Source: Kiloniellales bacterium
GTDB lineage: Bacteria; Pseudomonadota; Alphaproteobacteria; Kiloniellales; JAKSBE01
Reading direction: 5' to 3'
DNA: 41,271 nt
Assembly: GCA_022361275.1 (NCBI GenBank)
Contig: JAKSBE010000587.1
Location: 1 to 41,271, forward strand
The notes under the pieces were generated by a model. It was given only the letters and a program-made list of their open reading frames with translations, was not told where the DNA came from and searched no databases. The first letter of the stretch is position 1. Every line of letters starts with the position of its first letter. This document shows, in pieces, positions 31,633-41,271 of the stretch. Made by a program: the position numbers and the translations under genes.

Positions 31633-31709
31633 GGGTCAGAGAGGCTTGGGGTCAGAGAGGCTTGGGGCCAGAGGGACTTGAGCCAGAGGGGCTGGGACCA
31701 GAAGGGCTG
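31633..31709. repeat. Degenerate tandem repeat, five units of 15-16 bp
   Basis: Unit GGGTCAGAGAGGCTTG occurs twice exactly (31633-31648 and 31649-31664), then as GGGCCAGAGGGACTTG (31665-31680), and in two further degenerate units (AGCCAGAGGGGCTG, ACCAGAAGGGCTG) up to about 31709. It lies between the binding-protein stop and the DppB-like start on the minus strand. Two perfect adjacent units suggest recent expansion, so copy number may vary among strains. No coding function is apparent. Confidence 0.75.
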
Positions 31710-31769
31710 GGGCAAAAGCGTCCGGGCGCCGGCCGTCTCGCGCTTTGGCCGGCGCCCGGGCGGCTCATG

Positions 31770-33359
31770 CTACTGGTCCAGCCAAACGCGTTCGAAGGAG
31801 CCGTAGGCCCCGAGCGCGGAGGTCTCGTGGTCCCTCAGCTTCTTGTTGTAGACCGTGACGAACTGCATCTCGAAGAGGTTCACCACCGGCAGGTCCTCGG
31901 CCAGGATCGCCTGGATGTCCTTGTAGATCGCGCCGCGCTTGGTGGCGTCCGCCTCGGTCGCCCCCGCCGCCAGCAGCGAGTCCAGCTTCGGGTTGCTGTA
32001 GCGCGACGAGTTGACGAAGTGGGTGCCCTGGCGGATCTGGTCGCTGCCGTAGTGCCGGTGCACGCCCAGCACCGGATCCGGCAACTGGTAGAAGTAGTTG
32101 ACGTTCATGCGGAAGTCGTAGTCCGCGTAGATCCGCTTCAGCCAGGTCGGCACGTCCTCGTAGCGCAGTTCCAGCTCGATGCCGATATCGCCCAGGGCCT
32201 GCTTCATGTACTCGCCGGCCCGGCGCCAGTCCTCGCCGTAGGGGATGAGGTCCAGCACCGCGCGGGCCCGCACGCCGTCGCCGTCGGCGGCGATGCCGGC
32301 GTCGTCCAGGATCTTCTTGGCGGCGGCGACGTCGGCCTCGGCCGGATAGTGCGGCATGCCCTGGGCGTAGAGCCCGGTGGCCGCGAAATTGGCCGACAGC
32401 GCGCTGGTCGCCGGCTTGCCGTAGCCGAACCAGATGTTGTCGATCAGGAACTGCCGGTCCAGCGCCAGGGAGATGGCCTGGCGCATCGCCGGCTTGTCGA
32501 AGGGCGGCCGGGTGGTGTCGAACTCGATCAGCGAGATCGGGTTGATCATGGCGTAGCCGTCGGTGGTCACGCCGATATGGTCCATCTCCCGCAGGCGCAC
32601 GACGTCGACGTTGGGGATCGCGCCATAGGCGCCGTAGTGGACCTCGCCGTTCTCGATCGCCGCCGTCCGGGTCGAGGCGTCGGGAATGAAGCGGCCGACC
32701 ATGCGGTCGAGATAGGGCAGCCCTTCCTTCCAGTAGTTCTCGTTCTTGTCCAGGCGGATGTACTGACCCTTCTTCCACTCGACGAACTTGAAGGGTCCGG
32801 TGCCGACCGGGCTGTTGGCCAGGTCGGCGTTGCGCGGGTCCTGGCCCTCCAGCAGGTGCTTGGGCACCATCGGCGACTCATAGGCCGAGAGCGCGCGCAG
32901 CATGTAGGGTGCCGGGTTGGCCAGCTTGAAGATCGCGGTATGCGCGTCCGGCGTCTCGATCTCGGTGACCTCGCGGAAGGTGTTGGGGCCCCGCGGATGC
33001 ACCTTGCTCAGCACCTCCATGATCGAGAACTGCACGTCGGCCGAGGTGAAGGGCTCGCCGTCGTGCCAGGTCACGCCCTTCTGCAGCTTGAAGGTCACGG
33101 TCTTGCCGTCCTCGCTGACCTCGAAGCTCTCGGCCAGCGCCGGCACCGGGTTGAGGTCCGGGTCGTAGTCCAGCAGGCCCTCGTAGATCTTGGGCGCGAC
33201 CAGCCCGATCGGCCCCGAGGTCGAGAGGTAGGACGCCAGGGACGGCGGCTCCGGCTGGACGATGAAGACGAAGGTGCCGCCGGCCTTCTGCGCCTGGGCG
33301 GCGAAGCCGGCGGTCAAGACCGCGGCCGCGAAGACCGCAGCGGTCATCCAGTTTTTCAT
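31770..33359 (-). CDS. ABC transporter substrate-binding protein, family 5 (dipeptide/oligopeptide type)
   Basis: 529 aa periplasmic binding protein, first gene of the minus-strand importer operon. ATG 33359 is preceded by GGGGGA and starts a good signal peptide (MKNWMTAAVFAAAVLTAGFA, cleaved after AQA). SBP_bac_5 motifs: KIYEGLLDYDPDLNPVPALA, ESFEVSEDGKTVTFKLQKGV, TWHDGEPFTSADVQFS, VGTGPFKFVEWKKGQYIRLD, RQAISLALDRQFLIDNI and FRMNVNYFYQLPDPVLGVHR. Family members bind di- and oligopeptides, nickel, opines, sugars or aryl compounds; the ligand here is not predictable. The two permeases and double ATPase downstream complete the importer. Upstream it is divergent from bioY. Confidence 0.94.
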   Translation of the reverse strand: MKNWMTAAVFAAAVLTAGFAAQAQKAGGTFVFIVQPEPPSLASYLSTSGPIGLVAPKIYEGLLDYDPDLNPVPALAESFEVSEDGKTVTFKLQKGVTWHDGEPFTSADVQFSIMEVLSKVHPRGPNTFREVTEIETPDAHTAIFKLANPAPYMLRALSAYESPMVPKHLLEGQDPRNADLANSPVGTGPFKFVEWKKGQYIRLDKNENYWKEGLPYLDRMVGRFIPDASTRTAAIENGEVHYGAYGAIPNVDVVRLREMDHIGVTTDGYAMINPISLIEFDTTRPPFDKPAMRQAISLALDRQFLIDNIWFGYGKPATSALSANFAATGLYAQGMPHYPAEADVAAAKKILDDAGIAADGDGVRARAVLDLIPYGEDWRRAGEYMKQALGDIGIELELRYEDVPTWLKRIYADYDFRMNVNYFYQLPDPVLGVHRHYGSDQIRQGTHFVNSSRYSNPKLDSLLAAGATEADATKRGAIYKDIQAILAEDLPVVNLFEMQFVTVYNKKLRDHETSALGAYGSFERVWLDQ

Positions 33360-33775
33360 GGTCAGTCTATCCCCCACATGAAGGCCTCCCACAGCCCGTG
33401 CCCGGATCGGACCGGGTCTCACGCGCCAAGGTGATGTCGAGCCGTCGTCTCGACCCGCGCCTTGTCTTTACCGACTCTTGTCGCGGCGCTTGCCCAGAGC
33501 TTGCCCGTGATCGCGAGCCGACTCAAGCTCCCTCGAGCTTCGTGGCCTTGGCGTTGGATTCCGCGACCGGCTTTCCTTCGAAACCGGGCGCCGCGCGGTG
33601 ACCTGCGGGCCGGCCCGTGCCCGGGTCGACGGCCCCCCCATGGATGAAGCCTCAAGTTGAGCTTTTCTCGCCTCAAAGTGGCGTGATAGCTTTCGCGGCC
33701 GCATGGCCTGCAGGTTAACCTCAAGATCGTCGCCACAATAGGTATCGCCGTCACAACAGGTAAGGACTCGGAAAC
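33360..33775. other. Divergent intergenic region between the binding-protein gene and bioY
   Basis: About 416 bases without a supportable gene. It should contain both promoters. A perfect 10-bp palindrome, AGGTTAACCT (33712-33721), lies about 55 bases upstream of bioY and is a candidate operator. I find neither a BirA-type box (TTGTAAACC with a spaced GGTTTACAA) nor a BioR box (TTATMKATAA) here, so biotin control of bioY is not evident from known motifs. Confidence 0.35.
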
Positions 33776-34354
33776 TTGTACGGACTCTCCTTGAAGGCTC
33801 GCCCGGTTGCTTGGCTGTCGACCCCGGCCCGCGCAGGACTGTTGTTGGTCGCCGGCGTGGTGGTCATGACCCTGGCCGCGAAGACCCAGGTCCCTTTCTG
33901 GCCGGTGCCCATGACGTTGCACACCCTGGCCGTGATGGCCTTCGCCGTGGCGCTGGGGCCACGGATGGCGACCGCGATCATGGCCGCCTATCTCGCCGTC
34001 GGCGCGGCCGGCCTGCCGGTGTTCTCGAACTCTCCCGAACGGGGCCTCGGGCTTGCCTACCTGGTGGGACCGACCGGCGGTTACCTGCTGGGTTACCTGG
34101 TCGCCTGCCCGCTCGTCGGTGCCCTGGTGGCCGGACGCGGTACCCTGGGCCGGATTGCCGCGATGCTGGCCGGCCTGGTGCCGATCTACGGCCTCGGCCT
34201 GGCATGGCTCGCGGCCTTCGTGCCCCTCTCCCAGACGATCGCCCTCGGCTTCACCCCCTTCATCGCGGGCGACCTGGTGAAGATCGCTCTCGTTGCGGCC
34301 GGCACCGGCGTGATCTCCATTTGCGTGCGCCGCCGCCGGGAGTCCCTTGACTGA
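33776..34354 (+). CDS. bioY: Biotin transporter BioY
   Basis: 192 aa membrane S-component for biotin uptake, with six hydrophobic segments. The BioY signatures are present: [20 protein letters not shown] (the PVPMTLQT-type motif), [20 protein letters not shown] and [20 protein letters not shown] near the middle, then a C-terminal [17 protein letters not shown] at 33776 is taken as the start because AAGGA lies 9 bases upstream and the preceding bases give no ATG or GTG. The stop overlaps the bioB ATG by one base (TGATG), so import and synthesis of biotin are coupled. No EcfA/EcfT (bioMN) partner is in the window; BioY can work alone or with shared ECF modules. Confidence 0.94.
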   Translation: MYGLSLKARPVAWLSTPARAGLLLVAGVVVMTLAAKTQVPFWPVPMTLHTLAVMAFAVALGPRMATAIMAAYLAVGAAGLPVFSNSPERGLGLAYLVGPTGGYLLGYLVACPLVGALVAGRGTLGRIAAMLAGLVPIYGLGLAWLAAFVPLSQTIALGFTPFIAGDLVKIALVAAGTGVISICVRRRRESLD

Positions 34355-35319
34355 TGGCCGCGGCGTCCGCCCGGCCGGAAATCCGCCACGACTGGACGAC
34401 GGAGGAAGTGGAAGCGCTGTTAGCGCTGCCGCTGCTCGAGCTGATCGGCAGGGCGAACGCCGTTCACCGGCGCCACCACGATCCGGCCGCCCTGCAGAAG
34501 GCCAGCCTGCTCAGCATCAAGACCGGCGGCTGTCCGGAGGATTGCGCCTACTGTCCGCAGTCGGCGCACCATCGCCAGGTGGACCTGACCCGCGACAGGC
34601 TGATGGAGCCGGACAAGGTGGTTGCCTTGGCCACCGGGGCCAAGGCCGCAGGAGCGGACCGCTTCTGCATGGGAGCCGCGTGGCGGGAGGTCCGTGACGG
34701 TGCCGAATTCGACGCCGTGGTCGACATGGTGCGCGGTGTACGGAGCCTGGGGATGGAGGCCTGCGTCACACTCGGCATGCTGCAGCCCCACCAGGCGCAG
34801 AGGCTGGCCGAGGCCGGACTGACGGCCTATAACCACAACCTCGATACCGGCCCGGATTTCTACACCGAGATCGTGACGACCCGCAGCTACGAGGACAGGC
34901 TGGAGACGCTGCGGACGGTGCGCACGGCCGGAATCGAGCTGTGCTGCGGCGGCATCATCGGCATGGGCGAGACGCCGCGGGACCGTGCCGCTCTGCTGCA
35001 GGTGCTGGCCGGGCTCGCGCCCCATCCGGAGAGCGTGCCGATCAACGCGCTGGTGGCCGTTCCCGGCACGCCGCTGGCCGAGCGGCCGCCGGTGGACCCG
35101 CTGGAGCTGGTACGCATGGTCGCCGCGGCACGCATCGCCATGCCCGAAGCCGTGGTGCGGCTTTCTGCCGGGCGGTCCGCCTTGAGCCGGGAAGCTCAGA
35201 TTCTTTGCATGGTGGCCGGCGCGAACTCCATCTTCTACGGCGACACCCTTCTGACCACGCCGAACGCGCCCCCCGGCGAAGACGCCGCCCTGCTCGAAGC
35301 CCTCGCGCCGGCGCACTGA
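34354..35319 (+). CDS. bioB: Biotin synthase
   Basis: 321 aa radical-SAM enzyme that inserts sulfur into dethiobiotin. The 4Fe-4S cysteines are in [20 protein letters not shown] (CxxxCxxC, residues about 60-67). Downstream are [17 protein letters not shown] with the second-cluster Cys, [40 protein letters not shown] and TYDER-like SYEDRLETL, then [18 protein letters not shown] and [13 protein letters not shown], and a terminal [29 protein letters not shown] with the active-site Arg, all normal for BioB. The ATG overlaps the bioY stop. Other biotin genes (bioF, bioA, bioD) are not in the window. Confidence 0.97.
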   Translation: MAAASARPEIRHDWTTEEVEALLALPLLELIGRANAVHRRHHDPAALQKASLLSIKTGGCPEDCAYCPQSAHHRQVDLTRDRLMEPDKVVALATGAKAAGADRFCMGAAWREVRDGAEFDAVVDMVRGVRSLGMEACVTLGMLQPHQAQRLAEAGLTAYNHNLDTGPDFYTEIVTTRSYEDRLETLRTVRTAGIELCCGGIIGMGETPRDRAALLQVLAGLAPHPESVPINALVAVPGTPLAERPPVDPLELVRMVAAARIAMPEAVVRLSAGRSALSREAQILCMVAGANSIFYGDTLLTTPNAPPGEDAALLEALAPAH

Positions 35320-35718
35320 CAGCCTGCACGGCCGCCCTTCGACCCTCGTCATCCTGCGAGAAGGGCCGCGGCGTGCCCGGCGACGAGGGCGTGTTGGTCG
35401 CAGCCTTCGACGGCAACCACGGTTGGTTCTGACGTGACCGGACCGACAAGGACGTCACGCTGACTCTCCAAGCCAGCGGCGCCTGTCAGGAAAGGAAGCG
35501 CGTGCTCTGAGGCGCCATCCGCGCCGCACGGCCTTCCACCTGGCATCGGGGTCTCGTGTCGATAAATAATTTATATACAAACTATTTAGATATTGATAGT
35601 CTTGGGTCGGCATCAGAGTCCAGACGACGAAGCCATGCGCGACCCGAGCGACAGCGGCCCCGGAGAGACCGCGCTCCCGGAAAGCGGCCGAAGCGACAGG
35701 GCCGGCGACGGGGCCCCG
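35320..35718. promoter_or_regulatory. Intergenic region with AT-rich promoter/operator island (35556-35600) before the aromatic operon
   Basis: No supportable gene up to 35634. A sharply AT-rich block, GATAAATAATTTATATACAA (35561-35580) followed by ACTATTTAGATATTGATAGT (35581-35600), stands out in GC-rich DNA. ATAAATAATTTAT (35562-35574) is a 13-base palindrome, and ACTAT...ATAGT bounds the second half. Such AT-rich dyads are typical MarR-family operators, and the downstream operon encodes a MarR protein (38801-39319). An ATG at 35635, in frame with the 35719 start, would give an unconserved 28-residue extension. Operator assignment is inference. Confidence 0.45.
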
Positions 35719-38018
35719 ATGAAGGTCGCCTGCATCGGCGGCCGGCCGGGCTCTACTTCGCCATCTCCATGAAGCTGCGCGACCCGGCCCACGAGGTCCG
35801 GGTGGTCGAGCGCAACCGGCCCGACGACACCTTCGGCTGGGGCGTGGTCTTCTCCGACCAGACCCTGGAGAACCTCAGGGCCAACGACCCGGCCTCCGCT
35901 GCCACCATCGAGGCCGGCTTCGCCCACTGGGACGACATCGACGTCTTCTTCAAGGGCGAGAAGATCACCTCGGGCGGCCACGGCTTCATCGGCATCGGCC
36001 GCAAGCGTCTGCTCGGCATCCTGCAGGCGCGCGCCCGCGCGCTCGGCGTCGTCCTCGACTTCGAGAGCGAGGTCGGGGCCGAGGACCTCTCGCCCTACGA
36101 GGACTGCGACCTGATCGTCGCCGCCGACGGCATCAACTCGCGGGTCCGCGAACGCTTCGCCGAGGCCTTCGAGCCCGACGTCGAGCTGCGCGAGAACAAG
36201 TACATCTGGCTCGGCACCGACCGGACCTTCGAGGCCTTCACCTTCATCTTCGACGAGACCGAGCACGGCTGGGTCTGGGTCCACGCCTATCAGTTCGACG
36301 CCGGGACCTCGACCTTCATCGTCGAGTGCGGGCCCGAGACCTGGGCCGGCCTCGGCTTCGACCACATGACCACCGAGGAGACCGTGGCCTGGTGCGAAGA
36401 GCGTTTCGCGCCCTACCTCGGCGGCCACCGCCTGATGAGCAACGCCGCCCACCTGCGCGGCTCGGCCTGGCTCAACTTCCCGCGGGTCTCCTGCGGGAAG
36501 TGGCATCACGGCAAGGTCGTGCTCATGGGCGACGCCGCGCACTCCGCGCACTTCTCGATCGGCTCCGGCACCAAGCTCGCCCTGGAGGACGCCATCGACC
36601 TGGCCCGCCTGCTCCACGAGAAGCCGAGCCTCGAGGCGGCCCTGGCGGACTACCAGGAGGTCCGCCGGGTCGAGGTGCTCAAGCTGCAGAGCGCGGCGCG
36701 CAACTCGACCGAGTGGTTCGAGGCGGTGCCGCGCTACGTCCGCCACGACCCGGTGCAGTTCGCCTACGCCCTGCTGACCCGCAGCCAGCGGGTCAGCCAC
36801 GAGAACCTGCGCCTGCGCGACCCGGACTGGCTGGCCCGGGCCGAGAGGTGGTTCGCCGAGCGTGCCCTGGATCGGATCGGGGGTCAGCCGAGCGAAACCG
36901 TTCCGCCGCCGATGTTCACGCCCTTCCGCCTGCGCGGCGTGACCCTGGCCAACCGGGTGGTGGTCTCGCCCATGGCGACCTACAGCGCCGAGGACGGCCG
37001 GCCCGGCGACTTCCACCTGGTCCACCTGGGCAGCCGGGCCCTGGGCGGCGCCGGGCTGATCTTCACCGAGATGACCTGCGTCTCGCCCGAGGCGCGGATC
37101 ACGCCGGGCTGCACCGGCATCTGGAACGATGCCCAGACCGAGGCCTGGGGCCGGATCGTCGATTTCGTCCACGCCAACGGCGAGGCCAGGATCTGCCTCC
37201 AGCTCGGCCACTCCGGCCCCAAGGGCTCGACCCGGCTCGGCTGGGAGGGCATCGACGAGCCGCTGGAAACCGGCAACTGGGAGGTGCTGGGGGCCTCGCC
37301 GGTTCCCTGGAGCCCGCGGAACCAGGTGCCGCGCGCGGCGACGCCCGAGGACCTGGCGGCGGTCAAGGCCGACTTCGTCGCCGCGGCCGAGCGCGGCCGC
37401 GCCGCCGGTTTCGACATGCTGGAGATCCACGCCGCCCACGGCTACCTGCTCTCGGCCTTCATCTCGCCGCTGACCAACAAGCGCGACGACGCCTACGGCG
37501 GGTCCCTGGAGAACCGCCTGCGCCTGACCCTGGAGGTCTTCGACGCGGTCCGCGCCGTCTGGCCCGAGGCGCGGCCGATCTCGGTGCGGATCTCGGCCTG
37601 CGACTGGCACCCCGACGGCCTGACCCCCGAGGACGCGGTCGATATCGCGAAGATGCTCAAGGACCGCGGCGTCGACCTGGTCGACGTCTCGGCCGGGCAG
37701 ACCTCGACCGAGGCCAGGCCGGTCTACGGCCGCATGTTCCAGACCCCCTTCGCCGACCGGATCCGCAACGAGGTCGGCATCGCGACCCTGGCGGTCGGCA
37801 ACATCTTCGAGGCCGACCAGGTCAACTCGATCCTGCTCTCGGGCCGGGCCGACCTGGTCGCCCTGGCCCGGCCGCACCTCTCCGATCCCTACTGGACCCT
37901 GCACGCGGCGGCCGAGCTGGGCTTCGGCGAGCAGCCCTGGCCCAAGCCCTACCTGGCCGGGCGCGAGCAGTACCTGCGCCTGCTGGAGCGCAAGCTGGAG
38001 ATGGCGATCAATGTCTGA
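35719..38018 (+). pseudogene. Bifunctional salicylyl-CoA 5-hydroxylase / 2-aminobenzoyl-CoA monooxygenase-reductase type gene, frameshifted near its start
   Basis: Two-domain flavoprotein: N-terminal FAD monooxygenase ([17 protein letters not shown] and [20 protein letters not shown]) and C-terminal old-yellow-enzyme reductase ([60 protein letters not shown]). Family members hydroxylate, and the aminobenzoyl-CoA type also reduces, the ring of an aromatic CoA thioester. Translation from ATG 35719 gives MKVACIGG and then leaves frame, ending at a TGA after 17 codons, while the conserved continuation [16 protein letters not shown] resumes at 35751 in another frame. The family sequence GGGPAGLYF would need four more bases (GGCC) near 35741. 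With these restored the protein is about 767 aa, the normal size. Without them only a product from ATG 35769, lacking the FAD GxGxxG motif, is possible. It is either a real lesion or a sequence error. The SDR gene overlaps its end by 8 bases. Confidence 0.85.
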
Positions 38019-38799
38019 CGCGCCGATTTCCGATCTTCCGCTCGACGGCCGCCACGCCCTGGTCACCGGCGGCGGCAGCGGCATCGGCCGCGCGGTGGCG
38101 CAGCGGCTCTCGGCGGCGGGCGCGGTGGTCTCCCTGCTCGGCCGCCGGCCCGGACCGCTGGAGGCGGCCCTCGCCGGCCTCGCCCGGCCCGGCGCCTGGG
38201 CCCAGGCCGACGTCACCGACGCGACGGGGACCGCGGCGGCCCTGGCGGCCGTGACCGAGGCGCAAGGCCCGCTCGACGTCCTGGTCTGCAACGCCGGCGC
38301 GGCGGAAAGCGCACCCTTCGGCGAGACCGACGCCGCGCTCTGGGAGGCCATGCTGGCGGTCAACCTGACCGGGGTCTTCAACACCCTCCGCCCGGTCCTG
38401 CCGGCCATGCGGGGGCGCGGCTGGGGCCGCGTCGTCGCCGTCGCCAGCACCGCCGGACTCAAGGGCTATCCCTACGTCGCCGCCTACTGCGCCGCCAAGC
38501 ACGGGGTGCTCGGCCTGGTCCGGGCCCTGGCGCTGGAGACCGCGCGCGACGGGGTCACGGTCAACGCCGTCTGTCCCGGCTTCACCGAGACCGACCTGCT
38601 GGAGCGTTCCCTGGCGCGGATCGAGGCGGCGACCGGCCGCGGCCGCGAGGACGCGGCGGCCCGGCTCAAGGCCGCCAACCCCCAGGGCCGCTTCGTGGCG
38701 CCGGAGGAGGTCGCCGAGGCGGTGCTCTGGCTCGCCCTGCCGGCCTCGGGCGCGGTGACGGGCCAGGCGATCTCGGTCTCCGGCGGGGAGGTGACGTGA
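38011..38799 (+). CDS. Short-chain dehydrogenase/reductase
   Basis: 262 aa classical [23 protein letters not shown] (TGxxxGxG cofactor loop, residues about 16-35), [18 protein letters not shown] (NAG), [26 protein letters not shown] with the catalytic Ser, Tyr and Lys, and [14 protein letters not shown]. Arg-containing LLGRRPG after the second strand suggests NADP(H). Nearest in flavour are 3-hydroxyacyl-CoA or 3-oxoacyl reductases. Lying between the aromatic-CoA hydroxylase and beta-oxidation-type genes, it probably oxidises a hydroxyacyl-CoA after ring opening or reduces a ring ketone; this is inference. ATG 38011 overlaps the preceding gene by 8 bases, and the MarR gene follows immediately. 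Confidence 0.9.
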   Translation: MSDAPISDLPLDGRHALVTGGGSGIGRAVAQRLSAAGAVVSLLGRRPGPLEAALAGLARPGAWAQADVTDATGTAAALAAVTEAQGPLDVLVCNAGAAESAPFGETDAALWEAMLAVNLTGVFNTLRPVLPAMRGRGWGRVVAVASTAGLKGYPYVAAYCAAKHGVLGLVRALALETARDGVTVNAVCPGFTETDLLERSLARIEAATGRGREDAAARLKAANPQGRFVAPEEVAEAVLWLALPASGAVTGQAISVSGGEVT

Positions 38800-38800
38800 G

Positions 38801-39319
38801 ATGAAGGCGATGGGCGGCGCGGCCGAGGCGGTCGACCTGGAGACCGGGCGCGAGCAGGCCAAGGACGAGCTGCGGCTCTGGCTGCGCCTCCTGACCTGCA
38901 CCAACCTGATCGAGTCCGAGATCCGCTCGCGCCTGCGCCGCCGCTACGCGATGACCCTGCCGCAGTTCGACTTCCTGGCGCAGCTCTATCGCGGCCCCGA
39001 GAAGGGCCTGGGCATGGGCGCCCTGGGCGAGCTGATGATGGTCTCCAAGGGCAACGTCACCGGCCTGACCGACCGCCTGGAGCGCGACGGCTTCGTCGCC
39101 CGGGTCCGCTCGGCGGCCGACCGGCGCAGCCAGTTCGTGCGCCTGACCGCCAAGGGCCGCAAGCGCTTCGAGGCCATGGCGGCGGAGCACGAGCGCTGGA
39201 TCACCGAGCTCTTCACCGACCTGCCGCGCGAGGACGAACAGCGGCTCTTCGGCCTCCTCGCCCGGCTCAAGGCCTCGGTCTCGCACCCGGGCCGGCGCAG
39301 CAACGGAGCGGCGGAATGA
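38801..39319 (+). CDS. MarR-family transcriptional regulator
   Basis: 172 aa. A winged helix-turn-helix core covers residues about 35-135: [40 protein letters not shown] (recognition helix), [20 protein letters not shown] (wing with the DxR motif) and [16 protein letters not shown]. MarR proteins of CoA-linked aromatic pathways commonly repress their own operon and are released by the aromatic CoA thioester. Position inside the operon fits such a role, and the AT-rich dyad at 35561-35600 is its likely operator. A good Shine-Dalgarno (GGGGAGGTG) precedes ATG 38801. The stop overlaps the next gene's ATG by 4 bases. Repression and ligand are inferred. Confidence 0.92.
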   Translation: MKAMGGAAEAVDLETGREQAKDELRLWLRLLTCTNLIESEIRSRLRRRYAMTLPQFDFLAQLYRGPEKGLGMGALGELMMVSKGNVTGLTDRLERDGFVARVRSAADRRSQFVRLTAKGRKRFEAMAAEHERWITELFTDLPREDEQRLFGLLARLKASVSHPGRRSNGAAE

Positions 39320-40128
39320 CCGACCTCGGCGACTACAAGGCAGAGCACTTCCGCTGGCGGGTCGAGGGCAAGGTCGCGACCCTCACCCTCGACCGGCCGG
39401 AGAAGAAGAACCCCCTGACCTTCGAGTCCTACGCCGAGCTGCGCGACCTCTTCGCCGCGCTCCGGCTGGACCCCAGGGTCAAGGCCGTGGTCCTGACCGG
39501 CGCCGGCGGCAACTTCTGCTCCGGCGGCGATGTCTTCGAGATCATCGAGCCACTGACCCGGATGGCCATGCCCGAGCTGCTCGCCTTCACCCGCATGACC
39601 GGGCAGGTGGTGAAGAACCTGCGCGCCTGTCCGCAGCCCATCGTCGCCGCGATCGACGGCGTCTGCGTCGGCGCCGGGGCGATGCTGGCCCTGGCCTCGG
39701 ACCTGCGCCTGGGCACGCCGGACAGCAAGGTCGCCTTCCTCTTCACCCGGGTCGGCCTGGCCGGCTGCGACATGGGCGCTTGCGCCCTGCTGCCGCGGGT
39801 CATCGGCCAGGGCCGGGCGGCGGAGCTGCTCTACACCGGACGGTCGATGTCGGCCGAGGAGGCCGAGCGCTGGGGCTTCTACAACCGGATCTGCCCGCCC
39901 GAAGCGGTCCTGGCCGAGGCCCAGGCACTGGCGCGCTCCCTGGCCGAGGGCCCGACCTTCGCCCACGGCATCACCAAGACCCAGCTCCACCAGGAATGGG
40001 ACCTGGGCATCGACGAGGCCATCGAGGCCGAGGCGCAGGCCCAGGCGCTCTGCATGGCGACCAAGGACTTCCGCCGCGCCTTCGAGGCCTTCGCGGCCAA
40101 GCGCAAGCCGGTCTTCGAGGGCGACTGA
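39316..40128 (+). CDS. Enoyl-CoA hydratase/isomerase (crotonase) family protein
   Basis: 270 aa crotonase-fold enzyme. [40 protein letters not shown] (oxyanion-hole loop), [20 protein letters not shown] and [20 protein letters not shown] are characteristic. In rat mitochondrial hydratase the two catalytic glutamates are Glu144 (QPEILLG) and Glu164 (LAMEMVLTG); here the first position reads FTRVGL, so that Glu is absent, while AAELLYTG keeps the second. It therefore may be an isomerase, ring hydrolase or lyase rather than a simple hydratase. It is co-translated with marR (4-base ATGA overlap) and followed 3 bases later by the acyl-CoA dehydrogenase gene, consistent with beta-oxidation-like handling of a dearomatised CoA ester. 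Confidence 0.9.
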   Translation: MTDLGDYKAEHFRWRVEGKVATLTLDRPEKKNPLTFESYAELRDLFAALRLDPRVKAVVLTGAGGNFCSGGDVFEIIEPLTRMAMPELLAFTRMTGQVVKNLRACPQPIVAAIDGVCVGAGAMLALASDLRLGTPDSKVAFLFTRVGLAGCDMGACALLPRVIGQGRAAELLYTGRSMSAEEAERWGFYNRICPPEAVLAEAQALARSLAEGPTFAHGITKTQLHQEWDLGIDEAIEAEAQAQALCMATKDFRRAFEAFAAKRKPVFEGD

Positions 40129-40131
40129 ACC

Positions 40132-41271
<1,140 letters not shown>

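Noticed and set aside
35571-35580. TTATATACAA, one mismatch from the BioR box TTATMKATAA, close to bioB
   Set aside because: It lies downstream of bioB and upstream of the aromatic operon, inside a generally AT-rich dyad; a single 9/10 match is expected by chance there.
35556-35740. Frame from ATG 35556 that continues into the hydroxylase frame
   Set aside because: The first 60 residues are not family-like, and the true N-terminus (MKVACIGG) is visible in another frame at 35719, so this is a product of the frameshift.

Overview
The window is a uniformly GC-rich, densely packed bacterial chromosome segment. The gene families point to an alphaproteobacterium, probably of Rhodospirillales/Kiloniellales type: OpgC with OpgH, a RibBA-like GTP cyclohydrolase II with a decayed N-domain, BioY with BioB, an aminobenzoyl-CoA/salicylyl-CoA type bifunctional hydroxylase, and many ABC importers. 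This placement is inferred from gene content, not from a phylogenetic marker. I see no rRNA, tRNA, CRISPR array, insertion sequence or prophage.

Layout. (1) 1-4098, minus strand: branched-chain amino-acid (HAAT) type ABC importer in the order livH, livM, binding protein, livG (cut by the window edge). (2) 4375-8058: a TIM-barrel 'PEP hydrolase-like' reading frame with no convincing start, converging on a regulator that joins the same kind of TIM barrel to a decayed sigma-54-activator core and a Fis helix-turn-helix; upstream of it lies an acetylpolyamine amidohydrolase/HDAC-family gene, with a long dyad between the two. (3) 8372-10149, plus strand: pseudouridine catabolism, psuK-psuG. (4) 10207-13385, minus strand: osmoregulated periplasmic glucan genes opgH-opgC.

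(5) 13878-22601: the most interesting block. Six tightly spaced plus-strand genes encode a CDP-alcohol phosphatidyltransferase fused to YceI, an FkbM methyltransferase, a BchC-like dehydrogenase, a 6-pyruvoyl-tetrahydropterin-synthase-like T-fold protein without the usual catalytic residues, a GT4 glycosyltransferase and a SAM methyltransferase. Next come a RibD-type reductase without a deaminase domain (minus), a divergent GTP cyclohydrolase II with all key catalytic residues (plus), and a creatininase-family amidohydrolase (minus). Together they look like a pathway that starts from GTP, makes a ribosyl/ribityl-aminopyrimidine or pterin-like core, then decorates it with sugar and methyl groups and possibly a lipid. 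The product is unknown to me; this is inference.

(6) 22815-26701: mannose-1-phosphate guanylyltransferase/mannose-6-phosphate isomerase (minus), divergent from threonine catabolism tdh-kbl (plus). (7) 26906-33359, minus strand: a secreted CHRD-domain protein, then a complete dipeptide-type ABC importer (binding protein, two permeases, double-ATPase fusion) interrupted by a tandem repeat and a palindromic repeat. (8) 33776-35319, plus strand: bioY-bioB. (9) 35719 to the window end, plus strand: a CoA-dependent aromatic degradation operon (bifunctional flavin monooxygenase/OYE reductase, SDR, MarR regulator, enoyl-CoA hydratase, acyl-CoA dehydrogenase). Its first gene carries an apparent 4-base deletion in the FAD-binding motif, which is either a real lesion or a sequence error.
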